Assembly: GCA_046349395.1 (NCBI GenBank)
Contig: JAXMCK010000010.1
Span: 62,001 to 126,000, forward strand
Length of the DNA stretch: 64,000 nucleotides
Direction of reading: 5' to 3'
Source: JAXMCK01 sp046349395
Lineage (GTDB): Bacteria > Pseudomonadota > Alphaproteobacteria > Geminicoccales > Geminicoccaceae
The notes under the pieces were generated by a model. That model saw only the letters and a list, made by a program, of their open reading frames with translations, did not search any database and was not told the DNA's origin. Of this stretch, positions 7,864 to 18,287 are shown one piece after another. A program made the position numbers and the translations under genes. Position 1 is the stretch's first letter. The number at the start of each line of letters is the position of its first letter.

Positions 7864-8925
7864 ATGATGGCTCCGGTGGGCGAAGCAGCTGTAGTGGACG
7901 AAGTCTTTCCCGACGAGCGGCCGGTCTTCGTCGTCGGGGCACCCCGGTCCGGCACGACGCTGCTGCAAGCGATTCTCGACGCGAGCCCGAATATCGGAAT
8001 CGCGGACGAGCTGACCTTCTTCGACACGATCCTGAAGGCGCAGCCCCAGCTGCCCGATCTGACCGCTCCCGGCGCCATCGACCGGCTCCAGTCGCTGATG
8101 CCGAAAATGGACCATGTCCGCTACTGGAGCGATCCGGAAGCGGTCGTGGCCGAACTCGGCCGGCGACTCCGTGCCGATCCGCAGCCGAGCTGGCCCCGAG
8201 TCTTCCTCTATCTGATGCGCGCCTGGGCCGACCGCAAAGGTGCCGCACGCTGCGGGGACAAGACGCCGTGGAACATCCGGCACATGGAAACCCTGCTGCG
8301 GTGGTTCCCCCGCGCACAGATCGTCCACATAGTTCGTGATCCGCGGGCCCAAATCGCGTCCCGTCGCAAGCTGCCGCGCACCTCGCAGGACGTGCTCAGC
8401 AATGCGATCAAATGGAAGCTCGACATCGACTGCGCCCGTAGACTTCAGGCGACGCCGGAACAGTTTCTCGAAATCCGCTACGAGGACCTCGTCACCACGC
8501 CTGCCGAGACGGTGCAGCGCGTGTGTGAGTTCCTGGACGAGCCTTTCGAGCCGCAGATGATCGCAGGCCGGGATTCTGCCGAACTCGCTTTCCGCGGCCA
8601 AGCCTACAAGGAAGGGGTGACGAAGGCCGTCAACGCGAACTCGCTCACCTCCTGGCGCAGGGAGCTGAACGCTTCCCAGGTACGGCTGATCGAGTGGATC
8701 ACGGGAGGACACTTCGCTCATTACCGCTATGAGCGCGACGGATCCTCTCTTGGGACCTTGGCAAAGCTGCCGCTTCAGGCCGTTCAGGAGTGTCTGGCGT
8801 GGCTGCGGTTCAAGCGCGAGGAGAAGTCCTTCCTCGCCGCCGACAGCGGGATCGAGATCCGTCACGACTCGGGCGATCTGTTGAGGTCGCTCTGGCGGGC
8901 GCGGCATTCGGGCGGCAGCCGCTAG
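7864..8925 (+). CDS. PAPS-dependent sulfotransferase family protein
   Basis: A 353-residue sulfotransferase-fold protein. The 5'-phosphosulfate loop PVFVVGAPRSGTTLLQAIL is at residues 20-38, the 3'-phosphate region reads PRAQIVHIVRDPRAQIASRRK near residue 155, and a further family segment reads FLEIRYEDLVTTPAETVQRVCEFL near residue 200. It would transfer sulfate from PAPS to a glycan, lipid or small-molecule acceptor. It is followed after 3 nt by a beta-propeller gene and then a glycosyltransferase, suggesting modification of a surface glycan. Acceptor unknown. Confidence 0.85.
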   Translation: MMAPVGEAAVVDEVFPDERPVFVVGAPRSGTTLLQAILDASPNIGIADELTFFDTILKAQPQLPDLTAPGAIDRLQSLMPKMDHVRYWSDPEAVVAELGRRLRADPQPSWPRVFLYLMRAWADRKGAARCGDKTPWNIRHMETLLRWFPRAQIVHIVRDPRAQIASRRKLPRTSQDVLSNAIKWKLDIDCARRLQATPEQFLEIRYEDLVTTPAETVQRVCEFLDEPFEPQMIAGRDSAELAFRGQAYKEGVTKAVNANSLTSWRRELNASQVRLIEWITGGHFAHYRYERDGSSLGTLAKLPLQAVQECLAWLRFKREEKSFLAADSGIEIRHDSGDLLRSLWRARHSGGSR

Positions 8926-8928
8926 GCC

Positions 8929-10287
8929 ATGTCGGCTCCTGCGGTAGGGGTGCGGATGCCGCAGGGCCGTCCGTCACCGTTCGACGCGATGCTCGCCGGG
9001 CTCCCTTCGTGGCAGCCTGCTGCGGACTTGAGGGCACCCGACGCCGTGCTCGATCTCACGATGCAGCCGCCGGACCCGACTCACCTGCGCGCAGCGAGGC
9101 GCGGCGTATGGCGTCTGGTCTTCGGCGACCCGCCTCGTGCCGATCTCGGGTCTTCGACGGAGGTTGCTCAAGGCAGCCGCAGCGTGCTGGTGCGCCTCGT
9201 TGCCCAGCATTCGGACGGGCAGGTCGACATCCTTCAGGAGGGCGCCTTCAAGCTCGTCCTGCACTCGCCGGCCGCCAGTCTGAGGCGAATCGCTGCCGGC
9301 ACGGCCGAGTGGCCGCAGCGGGCGCTCGATAGCAGGCTTGTTCATGGCCGCCTGGATGCCCCGATCGACTTTGGCCGCACGACAGGGATGGGGGCTCATC
9401 TTCGAGACGGCCGCAACCTGCTGCGCCGGATCGTGCGGGAGGCCACGGAGGAGCAGTGGACCGTGGGCATTCTGGACCGGCCGGTGGCGAGCGTGCTCGA
9501 TCGATTCGATCCGAAGGAGATCCGCTGGCTGCCGGAGATGACGGGCGGCTATGCGGCGGATCCGTTCGGGGTCGAGCGCGGAGGCGAGCTGACGATTCTG
9601 GCCGAGCTTTTCCCTTTCGCCGAGCCGCGCGGGCGCATCGGCCGGCTATACGAGGACGGCCGGACCGAGACGCTCATCGACGGCAGCTGCCATCTCTCCT
9701 ACCCGCAGATCATCACGCATGCGGGGCAGATCTGGTGCTTACCGGAAGCGAGTACCTCACGGGAGTTGAGGCTGTATTGCGCCGATCCGTTCCCGACCCG
9801 CTGGCAGCCCGATCGCCTGTTGCTGGAGAACTTCCCCGCCGTCGATGCCACGGTCTTCGAACACGACGGCCGCTGGTGGATGCTGACCGCCAACCACGAC
9901 GACCAGGACGAGACCCGGCTCTACGTCTTTCATGCACCCGATCTGTTCGGGCCGTGGTCGCCCCACGCTATGAACCCGGTCCGTTCCGACCTTCGTTCGG
10001 CACGACCGGCTGGGCCGCCGTTCCAGCACGAGGGGAAGCTGTATCGCCCGGCCCAGGACTGCAGCCGCACCTATGGCGGGGCGATCGCGATCAACCGGAT
10101 CGACGTCCTGACACCCGACCGGTTCGAGGAACGCATCGTCAAGTGCCTGGAGCCGGATCCGAACGGACCCTACCCCGACGGCCTGCATACCCTCGTCGGT
10201 GTCGGGCAGAGGACGCTCGTCGACGGGAAGCGAGAGTTCCGCTCGGTGAAGCGGCTGCTGCAGCGCCTGCGTAGTGGGCTTGGTTAG
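8929..10287 (+). CDS. Beta-propeller protein resembling the glycosyltransferase-associated (GINT1-like) family
   Basis: A 452-residue protein. The C-terminal half resembles the five-bladed beta-propeller found with bacterial formyl/glycosyltransferases and plant glucosamine inositolphosphorylceramide transferase. Characteristic pieces are EIRWLPEMTGGYAADPFGVE, SYPQIITHAGQIWCLPEAS, DATVFEHDGRWWMLTAN and GGAIAINRIDVLTPDRFEE. The N-terminal about 170 residues are less recognisable. It sits between a sulfotransferase and a glycosyltransferase with gaps of 3-6 nt, so all three probably act on one glycan or glycolipid. Family call is moderate; reaction unknown. Confidence 0.65.
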   Translation: MSAPAVGVRMPQGRPSPFDAMLAGLPSWQPAADLRAPDAVLDLTMQPPDPTHLRAARRGVWRLVFGDPPRADLGSSTEVAQGSRSVLVRLVAQHSDGQVDILQEGAFKLVLHSPAASLRRIAAGTAEWPQRALDSRLVHGRLDAPIDFGRTTGMGAHLRDGRNLLRRIVREATEEQWTVGILDRPVASVLDRFDPKEIRWLPEMTGGYAADPFGVERGGELTILAELFPFAEPRGRIGRLYEDGRTETLIDGSCHLSYPQIITHAGQIWCLPEASTSRELRLYCADPFPTRWQPDRLLLENFPAVDATVFEHDGRWWMLTANHDDQDETRLYVFHAPDLFGPWSPHAMNPVRSDLRSARPAGPPFQHEGKLYRPAQDCSRTYGGAIAINRIDVLTPDRFEERIVKCLEPDPNGPYPDGLHTLVGVGQRTLVDGKREFRSVKRLLQRLRSGLG

Positions 10288-10293
10288 GCGCCG

Positions 10294-11577
10294 ATGCACG
10301 TCGTCCTGATCAGCCAGCCGCGCGATCCCATCAATGCCGAAGGCGGGCAGCACGGCTCGGTTGCGATCGTCACGGCAGCTCTGGCCGAGCAGTTGGGCCA
10401 GCGGCATCAGGTGACGATCCTCGCCCCTGCCGCACCGGGACAGCCTCCGACAGAGCGGGGGCCCGGCGGATCGCGGATCGAGCGCCTGCCGGCGGGGAGC
10501 CGTCAACTCAACAAGGCGCGGGAAATCCTCGGCACCTTCCTCGGCGGCAGCGTCCCGTTCCAGGCTACCAAGGCCTACTTCGCGGGCTACTTCGAGGCCG
10601 TGGGACGGCGGCTGCAGGAGGTGAAACCCGCGGTCGTGCACCTGCACAACGACTTCCAGCAGGCGCCTGCATTGGCCGAGCGCCTGGGCGCGATCCCGCT
10701 CGTGCTGCACTTCCACGGCGAGGGACCGCTGCGCCTGCCCGAGAAGGACGTGGCCGAGGGGCTCGGGGCCGCCGCCGGGATCGTCACCTGCAGCGCGTGG
10801 CTAAGCGACAGGCTTGCGGCACGGTTTCCAAGCGAAGCCGCCAAGATCGCCACCATCGGCAACGGCGTCGACACCGAGCGCTTCACACCGGCGGCAGAGG
10901 CGCCGGCCGGCCCTCCGGTCCTCGCCAATATCGGCCGGATCTCGCCCGACAAGGGCGTGCATGTCCTGACCGAAGCCTTCGCCCGGCTGGCACCCGAGTT
11001 CCCCGATCTGCGCCTCGAGATCTCGGGGCCTGTGGGCCTGCTGCCGGCGGGAACGCTCGCCATCATGGAGCCGCATCCGGCGCTGCAGGCGCTGGAGCCG
11101 TTCTACGGCCGCGGTCTCGTCGACCAGGTCCGCCGCCAGATCGTCCGGGCCGGCAAGGGCTATGCCGAGGACATCATGGCTCCGATCCCGGCGAAGTTGC
11201 GGGATCGCGTGACTCTGCGCGGGAAGATCGAGCACGACCGGCTGCCGGACCTGTATCGGGCGGCGACCGTCTTCGCGATGCCGTCGGTGATCCTGGAGCC
11301 GTTCGGTATGCCATTGGTCGAGGCCATGGCCTGCGGCCTGCCGGTCGTCACGACCGAGAGCGGCGGCATTCCGTGGATCCTCGGCTCACCGCCCGCAGGC
11401 GTGATGGTCGAGCGGGGCGATGTCGACGGGCTTTCGACGGCCCTGGCGTCGCTGCTCCGCGACCCTAGGCGACGCCTGACCCTGGGTGCTTCCGCCCGAG
11501 CCCGAACCGTGGAGATGTTCACCTGGGCTGCGGTCAGCACGCGTCTTGAGCAGGTCTATGCCCGTCTCGCGGGCTGA
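10294..11577 (+). CDS. GT4-type glycosyltransferase
   Basis: A 427-residue GT-B fold glycosyltransferase. The N-terminal acceptor domain begins MHVVLISQPRDPINAEGGQHGSV, linked to a donor domain with NIGRISPDKGVHVLTEAFARL near residue 210. The nucleotide-sugar site reads EPFGMPLVEAMACGLPVVTTESGGIPWIL near residue 333, the E-x7-E signature of GT4 enzymes. Cytoplasmic or membrane-associated, no transmembrane segment. Last gene of the sulfotransferase/propeller/transferase trio. Sugar donor cannot be read from the sequence. Confidence 0.88.
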   Translation: MHVVLISQPRDPINAEGGQHGSVAIVTAALAEQLGQRHQVTILAPAAPGQPPTERGPGGSRIERLPAGSRQLNKAREILGTFLGGSVPFQATKAYFAGYFEAVGRRLQEVKPAVVHLHNDFQQAPALAERLGAIPLVLHFHGEGPLRLPEKDVAEGLGAAAGIVTCSAWLSDRLAARFPSEAAKIATIGNGVDTERFTPAAEAPAGPPVLANIGRISPDKGVHVLTEAFARLAPEFPDLRLEISGPVGLLPAGTLAIMEPHPALQALEPFYGRGLVDQVRRQIVRAGKGYAEDIMAPIPAKLRDRVTLRGKIEHDRLPDLYRAATVFAMPSVILEPFGMPLVEAMACGLPVVTTESGGIPWILGSPPAGVMVERGDVDGLSTALASLLRDPRRRLTLGASARARTVEMFTWAAVSTRLEQVYARLAG

Positions 11578-11651
11578 GGTCCGTCCCGGCTTGTGAGGTG
11601 CCGTCGCTGCCGCTTTAGTGGCCGTGGCGACCCCGGGCGGACGAAGAGCGC

Positions 11652-12742
<1,091 letters not shown>

Positions 12743-12746
<4 letters not shown>

Positions 12747-13642
12747 GCGAGATCGGGCACGGGGAGGGGACGCGCCGGCTGATGCTGGTGAGCCCGGCCG
12801 TCCTCGTCATCGGCCTCTTCATGCTGATGCCGCTGCTGCTGATGGCCTATGTCAGCGTCCTGGAGAAAGGGGCCTCGGGCGGCGTGCAGTGGGGCGTTCA
12901 CACCGTCGAGCCCTACGTCTCCTTCCTGTTCGAGCGCGATCTCGACGACAGCCTGATCCTCAACACCGACTACCTGCAGATCTTCATCCGTTCGTTCTGG
13001 CTGGCCACCCTGACGACCGCCGTCACTCTGGCCGTCGGCTTTCCCACGGCCCTCTATATCGCCCTGCAGCCACCGAAGCGGCGCAACCTGCTCGTGTTCC
13101 TCGTCACGGTGCCGTTCTGGGCGAACCTGCTCGTGCGCACCTATGCCTGGATCCTGCTGCTGCGGAACAATGGTCTCGTCGACGAGTCGCTGCACGGGCT
13201 GGGCCTGACGACGGGGCCGCTGAACGTGCTCTACACGCCGACGGCGATCCTGATCGGCCTCGTCTACTCCTATCTGCCGTTCATGGTGCTGCCGATCTAT
13301 TCGAGCCTGGAAAAGCTCGACCTGCGCCTCGTCGAGGCGGCGTTCGACCTCGGCGCCGACCGGCGTCGGGCCCTGACCCGGGTCATCATCCCGCTCGCTA
13401 TGCCGGGCATCGTGGCGGGCTGCATCCTCGTCTTCGTGCCGGGTCTCGGCGCCTTCGTCACGCCGGAGCTACTGGGCGGCGGCAAGGCGCTCATGATCGG
13501 CAACCTGATCCAGAGCCAGTTCGGTGCCGCCCGCAACTGGCCCTTCGGTGCGGCCCTCGCCTTCGCACTCCTCGCCATCGTGCTGGCGGCGATGCTGCTC
13601 TATGCGTGGCGCTTCAAGGAACCGCCCGGAGGGGGGCGATGA
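12743..13642 (+). CDS. potB: Polyamine-type ABC transporter permease 1
   Basis: A 299-residue inner-membrane permease with six hydrophobic segments, starting with LMLVSPAVLVIGLFMLMPLLLMAY near residue 13. The EAA loop reads VEAAFDLGADRRRALTRVIIPLAMPG near residue 198 and contacts the ATPase. A large periplasmic loop between the first two segments is usual for PotB. GTG start overlaps the potA stop, and the 3' end overlaps the ATG of the second permease by 4 nt. Confidence 0.9.
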
Positions 13643-14424
13643 ACGAGAACCGCCTCTTCCGCTTCCCGGGTCTCGGCGTCTCGACCTTCGTTTTCTTCAT
13701 CTATCTGTACGCGCCCATCGTCGTGCTCGTGTTCCTGTCGTTCAACGCGAACCAGCAGGCGACGATCTGGACCGGGTTCACGACCAGTTGGTACGGCACC
13801 GTCATCGCCAACTCCGATCTCATGCGGGCGTTCAAGAACTCGCTGACGATCGCGTTCACGGCCACGATCGTGTCGACCATCATCGCCACGCTCGCGGCTC
13901 TTGGCACCGCGCGTTCGCGCTTCCGTGGCCAGGGGGTGCTGAGCGCGCTCATCGGCCTGCCGCTCATCGTGCCCGAGATCGTCACGGCTGTGGCGAGCCT
14001 TCTCTTCTTCGTGCTGATCGGGCTGAAGCTCGGCCTCTTCACGGTGATGCTGGCGCACATCGTGTTCTGCATCCCGTTCGCCTATCTGCCGATCCGCGCC
14101 CGGCTGCAGGACATGGATCCGACGTTGGAGGACGCGGCGATGGATCTCTACGCCGACCGTGTGCAGACCTTCCGCCGGGTGACCTTGCCGCTGCTCTGGC
14201 CGGGCGTGATCTCCGGCGCGATGCTGGCCTTCATCATCAGCCTCGACGATTTCGTCATCACCTACTTCGTCAGCGGGCCCGGGGCGACGACGCTGCCGAT
14301 CTACATCTTCGGCATGATCCGGATCGGCATCAGCCCCGAGGTGAACGCCGTCTCGGCCCTGATGCTGCTGATATCGATCCTGTTCGTGGCGTTGTCGTGG
14401 TCGGTTGGTCGCACCCGGAAGTAG
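13639..14424 (+). CDS. potC: Polyamine-type ABC transporter permease 2
   Basis: A 261-residue permease of the PotC type with six membrane segments. The first is FVFFIYLYAPIVVLVFLSF near residue 16, and the EAA loop is EDAAMDLYADRVQTFRRVTLPLLWPG near residue 165. GISPEVNAVSALMLLIS near the C-terminus is typical of PotC. It has GGAGGGGGG just upstream of its ATG and is coupled to potB. The binding-protein gene follows after 66 nt. Confidence 0.9.
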   Translation: MNENRLFRFPGLGVSTFVFFIYLYAPIVVLVFLSFNANQQATIWTGFTTSWYGTVIANSDLMRAFKNSLTIAFTATIVSTIIATLAALGTARSRFRGQGVLSALIGLPLIVPEIVTAVASLLFFVLIGLKLGLFTVMLAHIVFCIPFAYLPIRARLQDMDPTLEDAAMDLYADRVQTFRRVTLPLLWPGVISGAMLAFIISLDDFVITYFVSGPGATTLPIYIFGMIRIGISPEVNAVSALMLLISILFVALSWSVGRTRK

Positions 14425-14490
14425 AGCTTCTTGCACCCCCGAGCTAAGGGGGCTTGGATCGCTGCACCGCCACCAACGATCAGGAACGCC

Positions 14491-15534
14491 ATGAGAACTC
14501 TCGCTCTCGGCCTGGCGAGCGTCGCCGTTGCCGCCCTCTTGTCCCCGCAGGCGAACGCTGCGGGCGAGCTCTTCGTCTACAACTGGACGAACTACATTCC
14601 CCCGGCACTGTTCGAGAAGTTCGAGAAGGAGACCGGGATCAAGGTCACCCTCGATACCTACGACAGCAACGAGACGCTACTCGCGAAGCTGCAGGCGGGC
14701 GGTGGTGGATACGACGTCATCGTACCGTCCGACTACATGGTGGCGACCATGATCCGGGACGACCTCCTGGAAAAGGTCGAGCCCAAGACCATGGCCAATT
14801 TCTCGAACGTGGCCGCGCCCTTCAACGAACAGTGGTTCGATCCCGCGCGCGACTACACGGTCCCCTACATGTGGGGCACCACCGGTTTCAGCTACGACAC
14901 GGCCCGCGTTCCGGGAGGCAAGCTCGACGAGAGCTGGAAGAGCTTCTTCGAGCCGCCGCAGGAACTGACGGGCCAGGTCGCCGCCCTCAACGACGAGGTC
15001 GAGCTGTGGGGGGCCGCCGCGCACTATCTGGGCATCGACACCTGTACCGAGAGCACCGAGGACGCGCAGAAGATCCTGGCCGTGCTCGAAGCGCAGAAGC
15101 CCTTCCTCGCCATGTATCAGTCGGACGGCACCATCGAGCGCATGTCGGCCGGCGAGGTCATCATGCACCAGCAGTGGAACGGTGCGGCCCACCGGACCAA
15201 GCTGAACAAGCCGACGGTCGTCTATGTCTACCCGAAGGAAGGCATCGGCTTCTGGCAGGACAATCTGGCGATCCCGAAGGGTGCGCCGCACCTCGACAAC
15301 GCCAAGGTCTTCCTCGACTGGATGATGAAGCCCGAGAACATCGCGCTCGTGAGCAACTTCACGGGCTACATGAACGCCTTGAAGGGCACCGAGCCGTTCC
15401 TCGACCAGGCGCTGCGCGACGATCCGGCCGTCCTGATGCCGGCCGAGTACCAGAGCCGTCTGATCCCGAACAAGGACTGTAGCGCCAAGTCGCGCGAGCT
15501 GCGCAACAAGGTCTACACGCGCCTCAAGAAGTGA
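14491..15534 (+). CDS. potD: Polyamine-type periplasmic binding protein
   Basis: A 347-residue PotD/PotF-family solute-binding protein. A cleavable signal peptide ends near LSPQANAAGELFVYNW. The segment ELFVYNWTNYIPPALFEKFEKETGIKVTLDTYDSNETLLAKL is the family N-lobe signature, and YDVIVPSDYMVATM contributes to the polyamine pocket. ATG with AGGAA upstream. It is coupled to the amidohydrolase gene by a GTGA overlap. Spermidine versus putrescine specificity cannot be decided here. Confidence 0.88.
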   Translation: MRTLALGLASVAVAALLSPQANAAGELFVYNWTNYIPPALFEKFEKETGIKVTLDTYDSNETLLAKLQAGGGGYDVIVPSDYMVATMIRDDLLEKVEPKTMANFSNVAAPFNEQWFDPARDYTVPYMWGTTGFSYDTARVPGGKLDESWKSFFEPPQELTGQVAALNDEVELWGAAAHYLGIDTCTESTEDAQKILAVLEAQKPFLAMYQSDGTIERMSAGEVIMHQQWNGAAHRTKLNKPTVVYVYPKEGIGFWQDNLAIPKGAPHLDNAKVFLDWMMKPENIALVSNFTGYMNALKGTEPFLDQALRDDPAVLMPAEYQSRLIPNKDCSAKSRELRNKVYTRLKK

Positions 15535-17201
15535 CCTCGCACGCCGACATCATCGTCGAGAACGGAGCCGTTCTCACGATGGACGAGGATCGGCCCCGCG
15601 CCGCCGCCGTGGCGGTGCGGGGAAACCGCATCCAAGCCGTCGGCGAACTGGCCTCCGTTCGAGAGCTTCGCGGGCCGAGCACCCGGGTGATCGACGCCGG
15701 CGGCGGCACGGTGCTGCCGGGCTTCATCGAAGCCCACATGCACATCTTCAACGGTGCGGCCTCGCTCGACCGCCTGTCGCTGGCCGAGGTCCGCGACCTC
15801 GACACGCTGGCGAGGCTGCTACGAGGAAGGGCCACCGCACGGCCGAGCGAGGCCGTGGTCTTCGGAATCTCGGCGCCCTACGACATCGTGGGTGGTCCGC
15901 TCGATCGCCACGTCCTCGACCGGATCATCCCCGACCGGCCTCTGGCGCTGAAGGCCTATGATGGCCACACGGTTTGGGCCAACACGCCGGCCTTGAGTGC
16001 CGCCGGCTTGCTCCACGGCCGTTCGCTACGGCGGGGCAGTGAGATCGTCATGGGCTCGGACGGCCTCGCGACGGGCGAGTTGCGTGAGCCCGAGGCCTTT
16101 ACATCGATCCTGGCCCTGCTGCCGTCCGGCGGGCGCGAATCGCTGGGCTACACGACCGGGCGCGATCCGGATCCGCCCGTCACCCCGCAGCAGCGGGCAG
16201 GGGATCGCGAGTTGCTGGCACAAGGGCTCACCTACTGCGCCTCGCTCGGCATCACCTCGATCCACAACATGGACGGCAATTTCTACCAGCAGGAGCTGCT
16301 GTCCGAGCTGGGCGACGATGGGCGCCTCTGCTGCCGCGTGCGGCTGCCGTACCATCAGAAGAACGACAAGACGGTCGACGAGCTCCGGCGCGACGCGCCT
16401 GCGATGCGGGCACGCAGCCGGCCGGACAGACTCACGACCGACTTCGTGAAGATCTTCGTCGACGGCGTGCTCGATTCGACGACCGCCTTCATGCTCGACG
16501 ACTATTGCGGTCGGCCCGGCAATCGCGGGCAACCGCTGTTCACGGCCGGGGCGATGAACGAAGCCGTGATCGCCGCGGACGCGCTGGGCTTCCAGGTTGC
16601 GGTGCACGCGATCGGCGACAGCGGGGTCCGTCGCACGCTCGATGCGTTCGCCGCGGCGCGTGCCGCCAACGGCAGGCGCGACAGCCGGCATCGTATCGAG
16701 CACATCGAGGTAATCGATCCGGCGGACATTCCGCGCTTCGCCGATCTCGGCGTGGTCGCCTCCATGCAGCCGCTGCACGCGCCAGGACCGCTGAGCTATC
16801 CCGGCGATACGCTGATGGAGCTGATCGGCCCGAGGCGCGCTCCCTACACTTTCGCCTGGCGGACGCTGCAGGACGCGGGCGCGCTGCTCGCTTTCGCCAG
16901 CGACTGGCCGGTGTCGCCGGTCGACCCGCTGCTCTCGATCCAGGCGGCCGTGACGCGTCAGCCGTTCCGTCCGGGCTTGCCCGAGCAGGCGGTGAACCTG
17001 GAACGGGCGCTCGCCGCCTATACCCGGAACAATGCCAGGGTGGAGTTCGCGGAAAACCGTAAGGGTCGGCTACGGGAGGGCTACCTCGCCGATCTCGTCC
17101 TGCTCGACGGCGACATCGAGATGACGCCGCCAGAGGCGATCAAGGACCGCAAGGTGCGGGCGACGATCTGCGATGGCCGGGTGACCTACGAGGCCGTCTG
17201 A
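15531..17201 (+). CDS. YtcJ-like metal-dependent amidohydrolase
   Basis: A 556-residue amidohydrolase-superfamily protein. The N-terminal strand domain starts with HADIIVENGAVLTMDEDRPRA. The metal motif is GFIEAHMHIF (H-x-H) near residue 65, with further metal-site pieces QVAVHAIGDSG near residue 358 and RHRIEHIEVI near residue 388. The last conserved Asp is in FASDWPVSPVDP. GTG start overlaps the binding-protein stop, so it is cotranslated with the pot genes. YtcJ-type enzymes hydrolyse N-acyl or cyclic amides, so it may process what the importer brings in. That is inference. Confidence 0.87.
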   Translation: MTSHADIIVENGAVLTMDEDRPRAAAVAVRGNRIQAVGELASVRELRGPSTRVIDAGGGTVLPGFIEAHMHIFNGAASLDRLSLAEVRDLDTLARLLRGRATARPSEAVVFGISAPYDIVGGPLDRHVLDRIIPDRPLALKAYDGHTVWANTPALSAAGLLHGRSLRRGSEIVMGSDGLATGELREPEAFTSILALLPSGGRESLGYTTGRDPDPPVTPQQRAGDRELLAQGLTYCASLGITSIHNMDGNFYQQELLSELGDDGRLCCRVRLPYHQKNDKTVDELRRDAPAMRARSRPDRLTTDFVKIFVDGVLDSTTAFMLDDYCGRPGNRGQPLFTAGAMNEAVIAADALGFQVAVHAIGDSGVRRTLDAFAAARAANGRRDSRHRIEHIEVIDPADIPRFADLGVVASMQPLHAPGPLSYPGDTLMELIGPRRAPYTFAWRTLQDAGALLAFASDWPVSPVDPLLSIQAAVTRQPFRPGLPEQAVNLERALAAYTRNNARVEFAENRKGRLREGYLADLVLLDGDIEMTPPEAIKDRKVRATICDGRVTYEAV

Positions 17202-17215
17202 TCGCAACCCGACGG

Positions 17216-18154
17216 TCAGCACCGCGGGTCGTGGTTCTGCCAGCAATACTCCCAGGGCCGCAGCAGGCGACCGGTGTCCGGGTCGCGAACGAACATGACG
17301 AGGCTCATGTCATCGAGATCGCTGAGGTCGGGATAGGCATGGTGTTCCTCCATTATGGCTCGGAGCCGAGCGGGCCCCGGCGTGCTGACGCCGAATCGGT
17401 CCAGCGCCTGCTGGAGTTCGGGGTCGATCGCCGGATCGGCGACCGCAACATCCCTGTGACCACGTCCTGGGACCGGCTCCGGCATCTTGGCCCGATAAAG
17501 GGCGAGGACACTGTCGGGCTGTACGGTGCCGGTCGGTGACGCCGCCAGGACGACCGTGCAGGCGAACGCGCACTCGTCGTCGACCTCCACCTGCAGACCT
17601 CTCGCATGCACCACTTCCGCGAGGCCGGACGCAGACGCGAGATCGCCGCCGCCGCTGTCGATCTTCAGGGCGGAAATGTTGGGCGTCGCCAAAGCCTTCA
17701 GGATCGCCGCAGCCGCCGTCCCGTCGAGGTCGCCTTCGAAGCGCAAGGTCTTGCCGTCTTGTAGGGTCAGGAATGGCGGCAGGGGATCAGGCCCGGGAGA
17801 ACCTTCAAAGTCCCGCATTGTCAGGAGCAGGTTCAGCGGCAAGAAGGCGAGGAGGAAGAGGAGGTAGGCTACGGCCGCGCCGCGGGCCACGTGGAGGCCA
17901 GCCAACTGCAGCGGCGGCTTGTAACGGCGCCAGACAATGGGGAAAGAACTCGTAGCGACCAAGGCGCCGTACCGCATCCCGAAGGCGGCTTCTCGCGACA
18001 GCAGAATGGCTCTAAATCCTGTGCCCTTGCGCCGCAGCAGTGCTAGCGCGACGCCGACGGCGAGGATGATCGCCACGCGGTCGAACCAGCATTGCCGCCA
18101 GTTGGACTGCAAACGGTGACCCCGTCGACTGTAGTAGATGTGGATGGATCGCAA
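17216..18154 (-). CDS. Membrane protein with ClpP-like periplasmic domain (COG3904-like), first paralogue
   Basis: A 312-residue protein of unknown function. Hydrophobic segments occur near residues 25-42 and about 90-112, followed by a C-terminal domain with a ClpP/crotonase-like layout: IDSGGGDLASASGLAEVVHARG then VDDECAFACTVVLAAS. In the usual arrangement of this family the second motif is C-x-S-A-C, with Ser where a nucleophile would be; here it is CAFAC, so the Ser is missing. Ends with conserved SLVMFVRD and a Cys-rich tail. A second copy lies 134 nt upstream on the same strand. Confidence 0.7.
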   Translation of the reverse strand: MRSIHIYYSRRGHRLQSNWRQCWFDRVAIILAVGVALALLRRKGTGFRAILLSREAAFGMRYGALVATSSFPIVWRRYKPPLQLAGLHVARGAAVAYLLFLLAFLPLNLLLTMRDFEGSPGPDPLPPFLTLQDGKTLRFEGDLDGTAAAAILKALATPNISALKIDSGGGDLASASGLAEVVHARGLQVEVDDECAFACTVVLAASPTGTVQPDSVLALYRAKMPEPVPGRGHRDVAVADPAIDPELQQALDRFGVSTPGPARLRAIMEEHHAYPDLSDLDDMSLVMFVRDPDTGRLLRPWEYCWQNHDPRC

Positions 18155-18239
18155 TGTGCCGCATCATGCTTGTGTTCCAACGGGATGATGCACGCGCAAT
18201 CTGTAGATATACTTTCAAGAGAGTGAAAACTGCGTAGGG

Positions 18240-18260
18240 TCGCTCGCTATTGGCGAGCGA
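18240..18260 (-). terminator. Hairpin downstream of the second ClpP-like paralogue
   Basis: Perfect 8-bp inverted repeat TCGCTCGC / GCGAGCGA with a 5-nt loop. It starts 28 nt past the stop of the gene at 18288 on the minus strand. The minus strand continues with GCAGTTTTC about 15 nt further on. Probable factor-independent or partial terminator between the two paralogues. Confidence 0.5.
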
Positions 18261-18287
18261 TGTGCTGCCGCTGCCCAGGCACGGTGG

